A stretch of DNA of 64,000 nt. Origin: Bradyrhizobium sp. CIAT3101. Its GTDB lineage: Bacteria > Pseudomonadota > Alphaproteobacteria > Rhizobiales > Xanthobacteraceae. Below the pieces are notes generated by a model. The model was not told the origin of the DNA, searched no databases, and saw only the letters and a program-made list of their open reading frames with translations. Shown here in pieces: positions 19,485 through 28,853 of this stretch (position 1 is its first letter; each line of letters starts with the position of its first letter). The position numbers were made by a program, and so were the translations under genes. The stretch spans positions 7,027,001-7,091,000 of the forward strand of contig NZ_CP121634.1 in assembly GCF_029714945.1 (NCBI RefSeq), given 5' to 3'.

Positions 19485-19508
19485 GAGAAGACTCGGCTTG
19501 CGAAACGG

Positions 19509-20447
19509 CTAGACAATTGGATACGCAGACAAAGGGACCACGTCGGCGTTCGCGTACGGATCGAGCGTCATCTCAAATCTCAAGTTGGATTCGGTCTCAA
19601 TCGCTGGATATCCGCGGCGCCAGCTCCCACGCTCGACGGCGGCAAGAAAGCTGTCGACCTGAGCATTGAATGCTGCCTGATCTTCCAGATTGATGGAGTG
19701 GCCGGTATTGGGACTGATCCAAAGACCGGCGTTCGGAAGCACTGCTTTCAGCATCAGGTTGGTCTCGAGGCAGGGCGCGTCTTCATCGCCCAGGGCCAGC
19801 AATACCGGTGTTCGCATCGTTGAGAGCTGATCGGCCAGATCATGCAATGACGGTCGTAACCCCTGACAGCGCGCCATCGTATTCGACATACCTAGCGGTG
19901 AGTGGTGACGCAGGCGTTCCCAAAACTCTTGCCAGCTCCGTCTATCCTTGTATTTGAGTTGGATACGAGTCTGACCATGCGCCATTTTCCGGGCCATGGC
20001 GTCCATCCCGCGCTCGATGAAAGCCCGCGCGAGAATGGAGGTTTCTCTCGACCAGGCGTCTCGCTGGGACGGAGCCGATCCGGCTCCCACACCGGCCGCG
20101 ACAATCGCGCTGGCCTTCTCCGGGTAGCGTAATCCAAACTGCAAGGCGGCATATCCACCCATGCTCGATCCGACCAGGTGTGCGTGCTCGAGGGCAAGGC
20201 CACGCATGACGGCGGCGATGTCGTTCACAGCGAGCTCCCAGCCATAGAGGGCCGGATCGCGAGGGGCGTCGCTCGGGGCATATCCACGGGCGTTGAAGGC
20301 GATGCAGCGATAGCTACGGGAAAAGTACCGAACCTGGGTTTCCCATTGGCGGCTATCTGAGCCGAGCTCGTGCAGGAAAATGATCGGTCGGCCTTCGCCT
20401 CCTTCCTCGAAATATAGCTTCACACCCGTGGCATCGATATATGGCAT
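19509..20447 (-). CDS. Alpha/beta-hydrolase
   Basis: A 312-residue alpha/beta-hydrolase fold enzyme. The oxyanion-hole region is IIFLHELGSDSRQW, the nucleophile elbow is GSSMGG with Ser at about residue 95, a likely acid is in ALGDEDAPC, and the catalytic His is in NTGHSINLED. It is close to the esterase/enol-lactonase type, but the substrate cannot be read from sequence. The tail of about 45 residues after VERGSW is unusual. It lies 24 bases upstream of the CopG gene on the same strand, between DUF2274 and CopG, and with the MFS gene downstream may form a small catabolic cargo. Confidence 0.75.
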   Translation of the reverse strand: MPYIDATGVKLYFEEGGEGRPIIFLHELGSDSRQWETQVRYFSRSYRCIAFNARGYAPSDAPRDPALYGWELAVNDIAAVMRGLALEHAHLVGSSMGGYAALQFGLRYPEKASAIVAAGVGAGSAPSQRDAWSRETSILARAFIERGMDAMARKMAHGQTRIQLKYKDRRSWQEFWERLRHHSPLGMSNTMARCQGLRPSLHDLADQLSTMRTPVLLALGDEDAPCLETNLMLKAVLPNAGLWISPNTGHSINLEDQAAFNAQVDSFLAAVERGSWRRGYPAIETESNLRFEMTLDPYANADVVPLSAYPIV

Positions 20448-20567
20448 CTGACTTCCTCTTCACCTGAACGCCGCTCCGTAGAGCAAATTCTGGTCTATGA
20501 CCGGATCTGACTTGACGGGCTTTGGTCCCGGCCGCCTCTCACAAGGCAACGCTGAACGATCGTCGCT

Positions 20568-20798
20568 TTATCGATTTGTTGCCGCGCGATTCACCTTTGA
20601 GAACCCCTTGTCTGTCGCCATAAAGCGCTCGATCATTGGCGCGATCAGTTTGGCGGGCTCGATCGGTATCGGCGTGTCGCCGCTACGCGTTAAAATCTCG
20701 GCATAGCTTTTGAGATTCCTGAAGACCGCCGCTGGCAGCTCAATCGTGAGCTTGACCGGCTTGTCGTCTTCGAGTGGTCCAAGCTTGAGCTTCGTCAT
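20568..20798 (-). CDS. DUF2274 protein of the trb operon
   Basis: Seventy-six residues (MTKLKLGPLEDDKPVKLTIE, then LPAAVFRNLKSYAEILTR, then IEPAKLIAPMIERFMATDK). This is the complete DUF2274 domain that follows trbI in many alphaproteobacterial conjugation operons. The ATG overlaps the trbI stop (20795-20798), and gggaggaac lies just upstream. The RHH-like pattern suggests a small DNA-binding or accessory protein, but the role is not established. Confidence 0.85.
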   Translation of the reverse strand: MTKLKLGPLEDDKPVKLTIELPAAVFRNLKSYAEILTRSGDTPIPIEPAKLIAPMIERFMATDKGFSKVNRAATNR

Positions 20799-21240
20799 GG
20801 TGTTCCTCCCTTCGGGTAGCGGGCGAGGACCAAGTCTCGCGTCACAATTACACGGACCGGAAAACCTGGCCGGATGGTCAGCGTCGGCTGGATGTTGAGC
20901 TGGCGCTGCACGATCTGCTGGCCGGTCTGGCTGATGCTGTTGGACGCGCCGCTGCGGATCGCTTGAACGAGATTGTTCTCGTTCTGGCTCGTGCCCGCCT
21001 CGGCCCCGACGCTGAGCATGGTCGAGAGAACGGCGGCCTTGAACAGCGTGCCCCAATGATTGTCGACCTCATCCTCGAGCCCGGCATAACCACCGGTGTC
21101 GGCGCCGGGCTGGCGCTCCAGCACGATCGAGTTGCCGTTAGGCATGATGATGCGAGTCCAGACCAGGAGGATGCGGCTCTGGCCGAACGCCACGGAGCTG
21201 TCGTACTGGCCGATCAGCTTGGCGCCCTGAGCGGCAACCG
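20795..21240 (-). pseudogene. trbI: trbI C-terminal half
   Basis: From AQGAKLIGQYDSSVAFGQSR through LLVWTRIIMPNGNSIVLERQ and LNIQPTLTIRPGFPVRVIV this is the VirB10-like C-terminal domain of TrbI, which forms the core channel of the conjugative type IV secretion system. It starts abruptly at the ParB junction (about 21240). The N-terminal half lies at 23728-24415, so a segment of about 2.5 kb splits the gene. The stop overlaps DUF2274 as in intact operons. Confidence 0.85.
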
Positions 21241-22820
21241 TGCCTTCCAAGCCTCATGCCGCACCTCGACAGCCTTGGCCGAGACGCTTTCCCTCAGCCC
21301 AGGAGCTTGAGCGGGAAAGGTTGGTGTGCGCAGCCCGATCTCAAGGCAGCTCCCGGACGAAGCAAACCGGTAAAAAGCCGTCAGCACGAAGTTGTGCAAC
21401 ACCGCTTGGAACGCGATCGCGGGATTTTCCGCCAGCGCATCCCGCAATGCCAGCGTTCGGTGGGCCGTGAGCTCGATGATGAGCCGATCCGGCAACGGCC
21501 TTGCCGGGTCTTCATCATCCTCCTCCGGTTCGGTCGGTGCGCCGGCGACCGAGATCGCCGCGCGTTGTACGGGGGCACCAGCCTCCTGCCCATCAGGCGA
21601 CGAAGCATCGGTGCCCTGTTCGACGTCGCAACCGGCCGCAGGCGCCTCATCCTCAGGCCGAACATAGCCCCGATCGACGGAAAGACGTCCTTCGGAATCG
21701 ATGCTGACGAAGACGCCGGCCCGGGCAATCTCCGGCAGATCGTAGGTTTTCGGGCGGTCTTCGAGCGCCAGCAGCGCCGCCTCGATCGCGCCGAGACGCT
21801 GGTCGATCTCTTCGGGCAGCTCATCCGCATCCTGATATTCGGTTTCGAGCTTCGCCTGCTCGGCATTGAGGGCGTCGATGGTGGCCTGCTCCTCGGAGGT
21901 GAGATCGACAGGTTGGCCGTCCAGCCCGCGCAGGCGTGCAGTGTGGCCGTAGGGGAATTCAACGGCGACTGATATCCACTTCCATCCTTCCGCACCAATT
22001 ACCTCCGCCTCGGCTTTGAGCTTCTCCGTGACAAGACGGTCGAGGAGAGCGACGTCTTGAAGCCAGCCGCCATCATCGTGCTCGAACAGGTCGCGCAAAA
22101 CGCCGCCACCTGCCTGCTGGTAAGCATCGAGCCCAATGAACTGGACGCGGCGATCGGACGCCCGCACGGTATTTTCGGTCAGCATCCGCCGGATTTGATA
22201 AGGTTCATCGTAGCCCGAGCGGCTGACATTCTCCCAGATCTGTTCCTGCCGCGTCTGATCCGCAGTGACAGAAAAGGCCATGAGCTGCTCGAGGGTCATG
22301 CCGTCTTCGGCATAGACGTCGTGCAGCTTTGGCGACACGGACGCCAACCGGAGGCGTTGCTTGACGACAGCCGGCGCCACGAAGTGTCGAGCCGCGATGT
22401 CCCCTCGGACATGCCGGCGCCACTCAAGGTCTGGAAGGCCCGGAACTGATCGAGCGGATGTAGGCCTACCCGCTCGTCGTTCTCCGCAAGCGAATCGTCT
22501 TCTGCGATGCCGCCCTCACGCACGACACAAGGAACGGCCTGCACCTTCGCCATGCGCTTTTGCTTGACGAGAAGTTCCAGCGCGCGATAGCGCCGGCCGC
22601 CCGCCGGCACCTCGAACATACCGGTCTCATTGCCTTCAGCATCCACAACCGCCCGCACGTTGAGACTTTGCAGAAGCGTCCGCTGGGCTATGCTTTCAGC
22701 GAGCTGCTCGATTGAGATGCCCGCTTTCACGCGCCGGACGTTCGACTGGCTGAGCACCAGCTTGTTGAACGGAATGTCCCGCGAGGGCGACAGGGTGATC
22801 TTTTGGACGGCTTTCGTCAT
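21240..22820 (-). pseudogene. ParB/RepB-like nuclease-domain protein, frameshifted and truncated
   Basis: This is a paralogue of the gene at 32080-34167. The start MTKAVQKITLSPSRDIPFNK, FEVPAGGRRYRALELLVKQK and AEDDSLAENDERVGLHPLDQ is the ParB N-terminal domain. A missing base near 22390 shifts the frame (VVKQRLRLASVSPKLHDVYA continues in the next). The C-terminal part ends at RHEAWKARLP, where trbI resumes. The final 180 or so residues of the paralogue are absent. AEN(D)ERVG replaces the AENVQRA of the intact copy. Confidence 0.85.
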
Positions 22821-22915
22821 GTCAATTCTCCGCGACGGGCGGCCGGGAGCCTCTCTCTCGGCCTCCAACCCGTCGCGAAAACCGCACCTCCCCTCTCACT
22901 CTCGTATCCGAAGCG
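22821..22915 (-). promoter_or_regulatory. Two-stem RNA leader upstream of ParB copy
   Basis: In transcript sense (minus strand) the leader folds as an outer 9-bp stem (22831-22839 with 22869-22877) enclosing an inner 9-position stem (22841-22849 with 22855-22863, one mismatch) capped by loop AGAGG. The outer stem is followed directly by the GGAG ribosome binding site, and the ATG is 10 bases further. An 11-mer, agagtgagagg in transcript sense, precedes it (22892-22902). The same layout occurs at 34168 and 35536 with different stem sequences. Confidence 0.65.
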
Positions 22916-22928
22916 ACTGGCGAGATCT

Positions 22929-23727
22929 TCACGCTGCCTCCTGCTCCGCGCTCTCGGTCGTCACGTCAACAACGGACTCCGGCAGAAAGCCAAGCAGATA
23001 GTCCGCAACCTTGCTGGCTTGTGAAGCAGCTCGCACGATCGCGCGATTGTCCTCGCGCAGCACCTCGAGCCAGGAGCCGATATAGTCGGCATGTCGCACC
23101 GTCGGTACGATACCGAGCGACGCGCAACTGAACGCTGCCGATATCTCTGCGATGAGCTCCTCGAAGGCGTACTTCTTGGTGCCGTAGCCGCCCGACAAGT
23201 CACGGTTGAGACGTGACGGATGGCCGCTGGCATGCGCCAGCTCATGCAAGGCGGTCCGATGCCAGTTGATCGGCTCAAAATAGGCCTGTGGTGGAGGTAC
23301 CTGCACATAGTCTTCTGCCGGCGCATAGAATGCGCGGTTGCCACCGATCCGAAAATCGATGCCAGTCGCCTTGATGAGCTTTTCGACCTGCGGCTCGATC
23401 AGGCCTGGTGGCGAAGGCGGCGCTGTCGTCGCGATCTCCGAAGGCAGGTCGTCACATTGATCAGTATTAAAGACCGTGAAGCGCTTGAGGAACGGGATCG
23501 CCTGCGCTTCATCGCCCGTTTCGGTCGCGCGCCGCTTTTCGTCGACCGGTACAAATCGATCGGCATAGACCACGGTGGTCCCGCGCTCGCCCTTGCGGAC
23601 GTGGCCACCGAGCGACAACGCCTGGCGGAATGTCAGCCAGCTCTGACCCGTGAATGCGCGCTCGGTGGCGGCCCCCCAGAGGATCAGAACGTTGATGCAC
23701 AAGCAGGGAACGACCAGTCGGCGTGTC
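22929..23727 (-). pseudogene. ArdC-type antirestriction/zincin protein, N-terminus missing
   Basis: About 265 residues of an ArdC-like protein. It contains the end of the ssDNA-binding N-terminal domain (INVLILWGAATERAFTGQSW, then LTFRQALSLGGHVRKGERGT) and the zincin-like metallopeptidase domain with ALHELAHASGHPSRL (HExxH form HELAH) and a downstream glutamate in FEELIAEISAAF. The first 30 or so residues are replaced by trbI sequence at 23728. ArdC proteins protect incoming mobile DNA from restriction. The stop is followed by the leader of the ParB copy. Confidence 0.8.
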
Positions 23728-24415
23728 GTAAACATTCTCGGTCACTTGCGCCGTGATCTGACCTGGAAGATCCGATCGGATCCCGGTGATCAGGGCACCT
23801 GGAATGACCGTACCAGCCTGCACGAGATACGGTGAAGCGGGTTTTGTGATGCGATCAGAACTTACCGTGCGACGATCCACGGATGAGTTGGCGAAGGCTA
23901 GCTGCCTGTCCTGACCGTTCTGCCCGTATCCTTCGTCGTTCCCGGTAGTTGAGACCGATGGAGTATTGCGGTCGCTCTGAGCAGCGGCGGCTGGACGCAC
24001 TTCTCTCCCATTGGACGAAGCGAACAAATGGCTGATACGGGCGGCCTCGGTCTCCTGGTCTCGACGCTGCTGCTCCGGATCGGCGCTGCCCGTCGGCAAC
24101 TGGCCCTGAGCAGCAAGGATCGGTCGACCAAGATCCCCGGGGAGCGGCGGACCAAGCTGAGGGATGGCTTGGCGTGGAACGCCCGTGTAATCCTTTGGCA
24201 GCGTCGTAATGCCATCGGCAACATTGTGACGATCGGTGTTGTAAAGCTCATCGGCCGCCTGATTTCGCGGGCGATTGTTCTGCAGTGACCACAGCACAGT
24301 TCCGCCAATGACCAGCAATGCAACCGCGCTCCCTCCGGCCAGAGCTTTCCGCGACAAACGTGTCACGCGCGGATGCTCCGCTCTCAACCGAAAGTTCTTG
24401 GACTGCTCGTCCGGT
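23728..24415 (-). pseudogene. trbI: trbI N-terminal half
   Basis: From the IS boundary the frame reads PDEQSKNFRLRAEHPRVTR, one membrane span (GGSAVALLVIGGTVLWSL), a proline-rich periplasmic linker, then KPASPYLVQAGTVIPGALIT and VTENVYDTPTGRSLLV. After that valine, TrbI should continue with QGAKLIGQYD, which is found at 21240. The first few codons are cut off by the insertion sequence at 24416. Confidence 0.85.
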
Positions 24416-25509
24416 TGTGTGTACCGAAAACTTAAACGCGGGCGTAGTGGTGATGAAGTCCGCCCAGGATGGCGCGTGAACTGATCACACCGGTTCGCTG
24501 AACCGGGCGAGAAACCGGCGCATCCTTGTTCAAGGATCGATGCGTTCTGATGCCATTATAATAGTCGGCGTAGGATTTCAGGACCCGACGCAAATTCATC
24601 TCGCCCAAGACAATGATGTGGTCCACACATTCACGCCGGATCGATCCGATCAGCCGTTCGACAAAGCCATTCTGCCAAGGTGAAGCCGGTGCAACAGGCT
24701 TGTCCCGAATACCCATGGCACGCAGCCGGCGTGTGACCACCGCACCGTAGATGCAATCCCGGTCCCGGATCATGTAGCGCGGAGCCTCACTCCAGGGGAA
24801 TGCCTCCGTTATTTGACGCGCGACCCATTCGGCGGTTGGATGTGCCGTGACGTTGATCCAGACAAGATCTCTCCGGTCCAGCCGAACGATGACGAAAGCA
24901 TAGAGCAGGTCGAAGCTAACGGTCGGGACAACAAACAAGTCCATCGCGGCGACGTCTGGCGCATGATTGTGCAAGAAGGTTCGCCATCCCTGGCTGGGTG
25001 GCACCCGCCGTTTGACCATGTACTTGGCGACGCTCGACTGCGCTACCTCAAACCCGAGCTTGAGCAGTTCGCCGTGGATGCGTGGCGCACCCCAAAGCGG
25101 ATTTTCGACGCTCATCTGCCGGATCAGTGTGCGCAGCTCTGTCTCGACTGGTGGTCGCCCTCCCCGTGGGCGCGACTTCCAACGCCAGTAGCAGCGGAAT
25201 CCGGCTCTGTGCCAACGCACCAGCGTCTCAGGCCGGATGATTGTGAGAACCTTCAGGATTGCCGGAAACCGGCGATACAGCTGGACAAAGAACCAGCGGT
25301 CAAGGTTTGTGAGCCGAACGCGACCACGCCGCCTGCGCCTCAAGACAATCAACTGATGTCGAAGCACCGCATTCTCGGCTTCAAGCCGCAACTTCGACCT
25401 GAATGGCGAGGCCAAGACGGCCAGAGCGAAGCAGAACAGCCCGATCATCATGCCAGCTTAGGCGATTCCAAGGCGGCATCACACTCGGATGAGGTTTTCG
25501 GTACACACA
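24416..25509 (-). mobile_element. Complete 1.1-kb insertion sequence with 16-bp perfect inverted repeats
   Basis: The ends are perfect 16-bp inverted repeats: tgtgtgtaccgaaaac at 24416-24431 and its complement at 25494-25509. One transposase gene fills the element. The left flank is trbI and the right flank is DUF736, so the flanks are not two halves of one target and no clear target duplication can be claimed (a shared ggt is too short). Likely it mediated a deletion or inversion after insertion. Confidence 0.85.
24432..25451 (-). CDS. DDE integrase-core transposase
   Basis: A 339-residue single-frame transposase. N-terminal helices (NAVLRHQLIVLRRRRRGR), an HTH-like IS3/IS481-type segment (NPLWGAPRIHGELLKLGFEV), then the rve core: first Asp in AAMDLFVVPT, second in IRDRDCIYGAV, Glu in NGFVERLIGSIRREC. 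The C-terminus has DYYNGIRTHRSLNKDAP. The frame is intact and lies inside perfect terminal repeats, so the element may still be active. Confidence 0.85.
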   Translation of the reverse strand: MMIGLFCFALAVLASPFRSKLRLEAENAVLRHQLIVLRRRRRGRVRLTNLDRWFFVQLYRRFPAILKVLTIIRPETLVRWHRAGFRCYWRWKSRPRGGRPPVETELRTLIRQMSVENPLWGAPRIHGELLKLGFEVAQSSVAKYMVKRRVPPSQGWRTFLHNHAPDVAAMDLFVVPTVSFDLLYAFVIVRLDRRDLVWINVTAHPTAEWVARQITEAFPWSEAPRYMIRDRDCIYGAVVTRRLRAMGIRDKPVAPASPWQNGFVERLIGSIRRECVDHIIVLGEMNLRRVLKSYADYYNGIRTHRSLNKDAPVSRPVQRTGVISSRAILGGLHHHYARV

Positions 25510-25618
25510 GGTTGGTCTCGGGGACGATCCGGACGTTCCTGGCCTCGAGCGAGAGGGTCACGATCTCGCCATTGAATTCGTTGTTTCCGGTCTTCTTGAA
25601 GGTGCCGATGGTCGCCAT
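25510..25618 (-). pseudogene. DUF736 5' fragment
   Basis: MATIGTFKKTGNNEFNGEIV then TLSLEARNVRIVPETNL is the first third of a DUF736 protein, a roughly 105-residue ICE-associated protein of unknown function. It is cut by the insertion sequence at 25509. The expected C-terminal two thirds is not found on the other side. Confidence 0.8.
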
Positions 25619-26219
25619 TGTCGTTCTCCTTGATCTCTGTTTTCCGAGCCCGCACCTTGCGGCCTCGATGGTGATCGACAGGCCGGAGGCGATCGACGGC
25701 GCACCCCGCAGGGGCTCGACGGCAAAGGAGGAACTTTCTTGTCTCGCGCGAGGAATGACGGCGCAGCCGGCAGGGGAAGAAAGTTGTGACGCCGCTGTTG
25801 CGCCTTAGGCGATCGAGGCTTCAGCCGGCCTTCGGCCAGATCAATCCATCAAAGAGGCCGTTCGGTGCGCCTCGGCCTGACAGAGCTGATATCGGGGAGA
25901 ACGTGGCGATTCGGCACCGAGAGTCCGGCGAGTGAGTTCGATGGTGGCAGGCGCCCTCTCCTGTCAGCAGCGGACGGATTTGGCGTTCGTGATCGCGCCT
26001 CGGCGGGACGGCCCGTTCACGTTTGTTGTCGGCCATATCCTTGAGAGGACACCGCTTGGTCCATGCCTCCATGATGACATGACGAAGCTGGCCCTCGCGA
26101 CGATCGCTCGAGCTTCGTCAGCCAGATCGGCTTCATTCGACTCGACGATGAGGACCGCGTGCATTCCGGATATTTGATCCAGTCCCGCCCTCAATGTGAC
26201 GCTACAGTGACCGCTAGCG
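25619..26219. other. ICE intergenic region, no clear gene
   Basis: The GC-rich stretch upstream of DUF736 has no gene I can support. A minus-strand frame at 25964-26194 contains GMHAVLIVESNEADLADEAR, which may be a remnant of a small protein, but its second half lacks coding character. Confidence 0.35.
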
Positions 26220-26642
26220 TTACCCGGCAGGTCCGGGCGCGGTCATTCCAGTGATGCGGATGAATGTCGTGATGCTGACGGCGATGGCACCCACGACAGC
26301 AAATATCGTCTGCCAGATCGGTGCAGGCATCGCGATTAGCGCGATTCCATGCGTGGCGCTGTAACCGGCGACAGTGGCGGGCGCGACATAGAGGACGACG
26401 ATCAGCATTCGAAGCCAGGTCCACGGCACATAGGCGAGCGCAAGCTGGCCGATGCCGAAGGTCGCGCCGCCTGCGACGAGACCCACGGCGACGCCGCCGA
26501 GCACACCGGCACCGGTATGAAAAGCCCAGACGCTGGTCGTGAGGCCGACAAAAAACGGGAGCGCAAAGACAGCTAGGGTGAACAGCAGCCAGCAAAAGAA
26601 GCCAATGCCGGTGATGACGAGCAGTGGTCCGAAGATGATCAT
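26220..26642 (-). CDS. Integral membrane protein of ICE accessory region
   Basis: From ATG 26642 a 140-residue hydrophobic protein: MIIFGPLLVITGIGFFCWLL, then FFVGLTTSVWAFHTGAGVLG, GGATFGIGQLALAYVPW and an Ala/Val-rich C-terminal span. Four spans are likely. Similar short membrane proteins accompany DUF736/ParB modules in rhizobial ICEs. Function unknown. Longer in-frame starts up to 26708 give a basic leader without coding character. Confidence 0.6.
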   Translation of the reverse strand: MIIFGPLLVITGIGFFCWLLFTLAVFALPFFVGLTTSVWAFHTGAGVLGGVAVGLVAGGATFGIGQLALAYVPWTWLRMLIVVLYVAPATVAGYSATHGIALIAMPAPIWQTIFAVVGAIAVSITTFIRITGMTAPGPAG

Positions 26643-27055
26643 GGCGGTGGGCTCCGTGAGATAGAGGTCTGACGGTCGCGCCTTCCACCACCACCACGGC
26701 GCGTGCACGAGTATAGCGGAGACGACTGTGAGCGCGAGCGGAAATCCCGCGGGACTTCCACCGCCCGGCCTCCGCGATGCTCGGTTGCTTCATCGTTGGA
26801 ACGGGTCGAATTCGTGCTTATGCGCAGGTGGGGATAACCACGACCACAGGAGACGGCAGAAATTGGCCAATTCGATCAGGTCGCACGCCAGAATAATCTA
26901 TCTGCAAGAGTGATGGTTGAGAGAACAAATTGTTAGTGGGTCGCCGACAGCCGCTCCCACAGTTTGCAGCTTTTGGATGATCCGGCGTGTCGGCGCAGGC
27001 CCTGATGCTGCCATGTACCAATGCAACTGCTGCTAGCTCCCCTGGAGAGATTGTT
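26643..27055. other. Intergenic stretch
   Basis: No supported gene. A possible ribosome binding site (ctggagag) precedes the ATG at 27056. Confidence 0.4.
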
Positions 27056-27475
27056 ATGGCAGAATCCCCTCACATCGTCCTCACGCCGTTCTTCCGCCCT
27101 CGCGATGAGGACGCTGATGAGCAACAGATGTACGTGGCAGGATTCGTCGATGAGAAGGACGAGGCGTGGGGTACGCTGATCCCACTGGAGGCGGAGATGG
27201 TTGAGCAAGCCGTTATGAGGCACCAGACATTCGGCGTTTGGTGCAACTCCGACGGCCGTATCCAGCCGCAGCCCGATAGCGACGGGCTGTTTGAACACCT
27301 TCTCGAGAAAGGCCAATTGAAGGAGACGCCTCTCGACGAACTGGTTGCCGAGGCTATCGAAGAAGGCAGGAATGAACCCAATGATGAGATTCTCGACATG
27401 TTCGAGACTCTGCACGAACGGCTGGTGCGCGCCACGAGCGCAGTCGCTGACGAGATTGAGCGGCGCAGGCGATGA
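27056..27475 (+). CDS. Hypothetical protein, acidic
   Basis: A 139-residue acidic protein starting MAESPHIVLTPFFRPRDEDA, with an internal region (LFEHLLEKGQLKETPLDELV) and a helical end (MFETLHERLVRATSAVADEI). ATG 27056 is chosen for its ribosome binding site. No domain recognised. It stands alone on plus strand between minus-strand ICE genes. Confidence 0.6.
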   Translation: MAESPHIVLTPFFRPRDEDADEQQMYVAGFVDEKDEAWGTLIPLEAEMVEQAVMRHQTFGVWCNSDGRIQPQPDSDGLFEHLLEKGQLKETPLDELVAEAIEEGRNEPNDEILDMFETLHERLVRATSAVADEIERRRR

Positions 27476-27637
27476 AATGCAGGCGCGAGAGCGCTGAGTG
27501 AAGAGAATCTCGGCTGCGTTTGATACCTGGCCGAGCGAAGGTATTCCCACCATCGAGGACCAGGAAAGACGGCTTCAATCCTCATCAGATTGATCACGCG
27601 TCGTGACGGCTCGCGCCGGCTTCACTTGGATCGAGCG

Positions 27638-27829
27638 TCAGCCCCAACTGATGGGGGTATACGGAACTCGACGGCGCTTCAGTTCTTCCTCAAGGCGCAG
27701 CGCTTCTCGTTTCGCAGTCTCGCCCAGCAGACGATGTTTGCTGCCTAGGCGCAGATCGGCCGCAACTTGCTGCCGAATATTTTCGTAGAGTTTAAGGACG
27801 CTCGCATCACTTAAATCCTGGATGGCCAT
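27638..27829 (-). CDS. Small conserved hypothetical protein
   Basis: Sixty-three residues from MAIQDLSDASVLKLYENIRQ to RVPYTPISWG. The pattern of an N-terminal LSD.S...LYE.IR segment, a helical LGSKHRLLGETAK segment and a short tail is shared with small Bradyrhizobium proteins. A start three codons up (MSMAIQ) is possible. Function unknown. Confidence 0.6.
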   Translation of the reverse strand: MAIQDLSDASVLKLYENIRQQVAADLRLGSKHRLLGETAKREALRLEEELKRRRVPYTPISWG

Positions 27830-28039
27830 CGACATCTTCTCAAAGACATTCACGCAATAAAATGGAGCCGCAGATGAGATCCACGGCTCCCCGGGAAATA
27901 GCTCAATAAGACGCAATGTAGTCCAGCCCCGGCGCCGACCTCAGAGTGCCTCGTTCATTGAGATTTGTGGAGCGTCAATGGCGGTTACGTTTGCGAAAAC
28001 AATATTAACGTTGCTTCTTCACCACACCAGTCTCAGCCG

Positions 28040-28390
28040 CTACACAGTCTGCCCGGACGCTCTCAGACCGTCTTGGACGGCCGAGTTGCTGTCTTTCGGT
28101 TCGGCTTCGCTGTTGAGTCGTTCGTGCATTTCCTTGCTGGCCTTGAAGTGCGGAAGGCGCTTCTCGTCGACCCGCACGAGCGCACCTGTGCGCGGATTCC
28201 TGCTGATGCGAGCCTGCCGTTGCTTGGCAGAGAACACTCCGAATCCACGAAGCTCAACCCGATCACCGCGCGCGAGCGCAGAGACGATCTCGTCCAGGAT
28301 TGCATTGACAATGTTCTCGACGTCACGCTGATAAAGGCGCGGATTTCGGCCGGCGATACGCTCAACGAGTTCGGACCTGATCATTGACAC
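28040..28390 (-). CDS. ihfB: IHF beta / HU-family DNA-bending protein
   Basis: A 116-residue protein. The first 92 residues are a full HU/IHF domain: [40 protein letters not shown] (beta-arm with the intercalating proline in RNPRTG) and the C-terminal helix [11 protein letters not shown]. The tail of about 22 residues is extra. The IRSELV...[10 protein letters not shown] pattern is that of IhfB rather than IhfA. The chromosome should carry its own ihfB, so this is likely an element-borne second copy, possibly used in recombination or ICE gene control. Confidence 0.8.
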   Translation of the reverse strand: MSMIRSELVERIAGRNPRLYQRDVENIVNAILDEIVSALARGDRVELRGFGVFSAKQRQARISRNPRTGALVRVDEKRLPHFKASKEMHERLNSEAEPKDSNSAVQDGLRASGQTV

Positions 28391-28853
28391 TGGCGTCCAC
28401 AGAATTTGTGGGTGACCATTTCTCGGAAGCGCTAGCGCCTGTCAAGCCGCAGCAGGCGTCACGACAACCAGAAATCGCCGAACGCAAGCGGGCTGAAGAT
28501 GACCGAGCACTCGGGTTGGTCATCGTCCGGTAGCGCTAACATTCGTATCTGCCCGTCGCCCGCAACCGCTTCAACTCGAATGGCTGATCGAGAGCGACAT
28601 CGACCTCGCCTTCTACGCACGCCCTGCACGCATCGTCGTTACCGGCGATCGGCGACTGACTGTGTCCAATCACCAATTTAAGCAGTCCGCCGCCTTGCCG
28701 CGTTAGCGATTGAAGCCGAATGGCGGAAACACGGCAACGCCGTGGTTCCGGCGCAGCCGAAAGCGCGGCCCGCAGGGCAACGCACAGGCATCGACGATCA
28801 CCGGAGTAAAGAAGAACGCCAACGATCTATGAGAATTGTCCTGATATTGTCTT
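28391..28853. other. Degraded stretch
   Basis: Plus-strand frames contain short coherent pieces, such as WLIESDIDLAFYARPARIVV near 28580-28640, but no complete gene. Likely remnant of a lost ICE gene. Confidence 0.35.

Noticed and set aside
24411..25512. 3-bp target duplication (ggt) at the IS ends
   Set aside because: Too short to be meaningful and the flanks are different genes, so it cannot be taken as a true target duplication.
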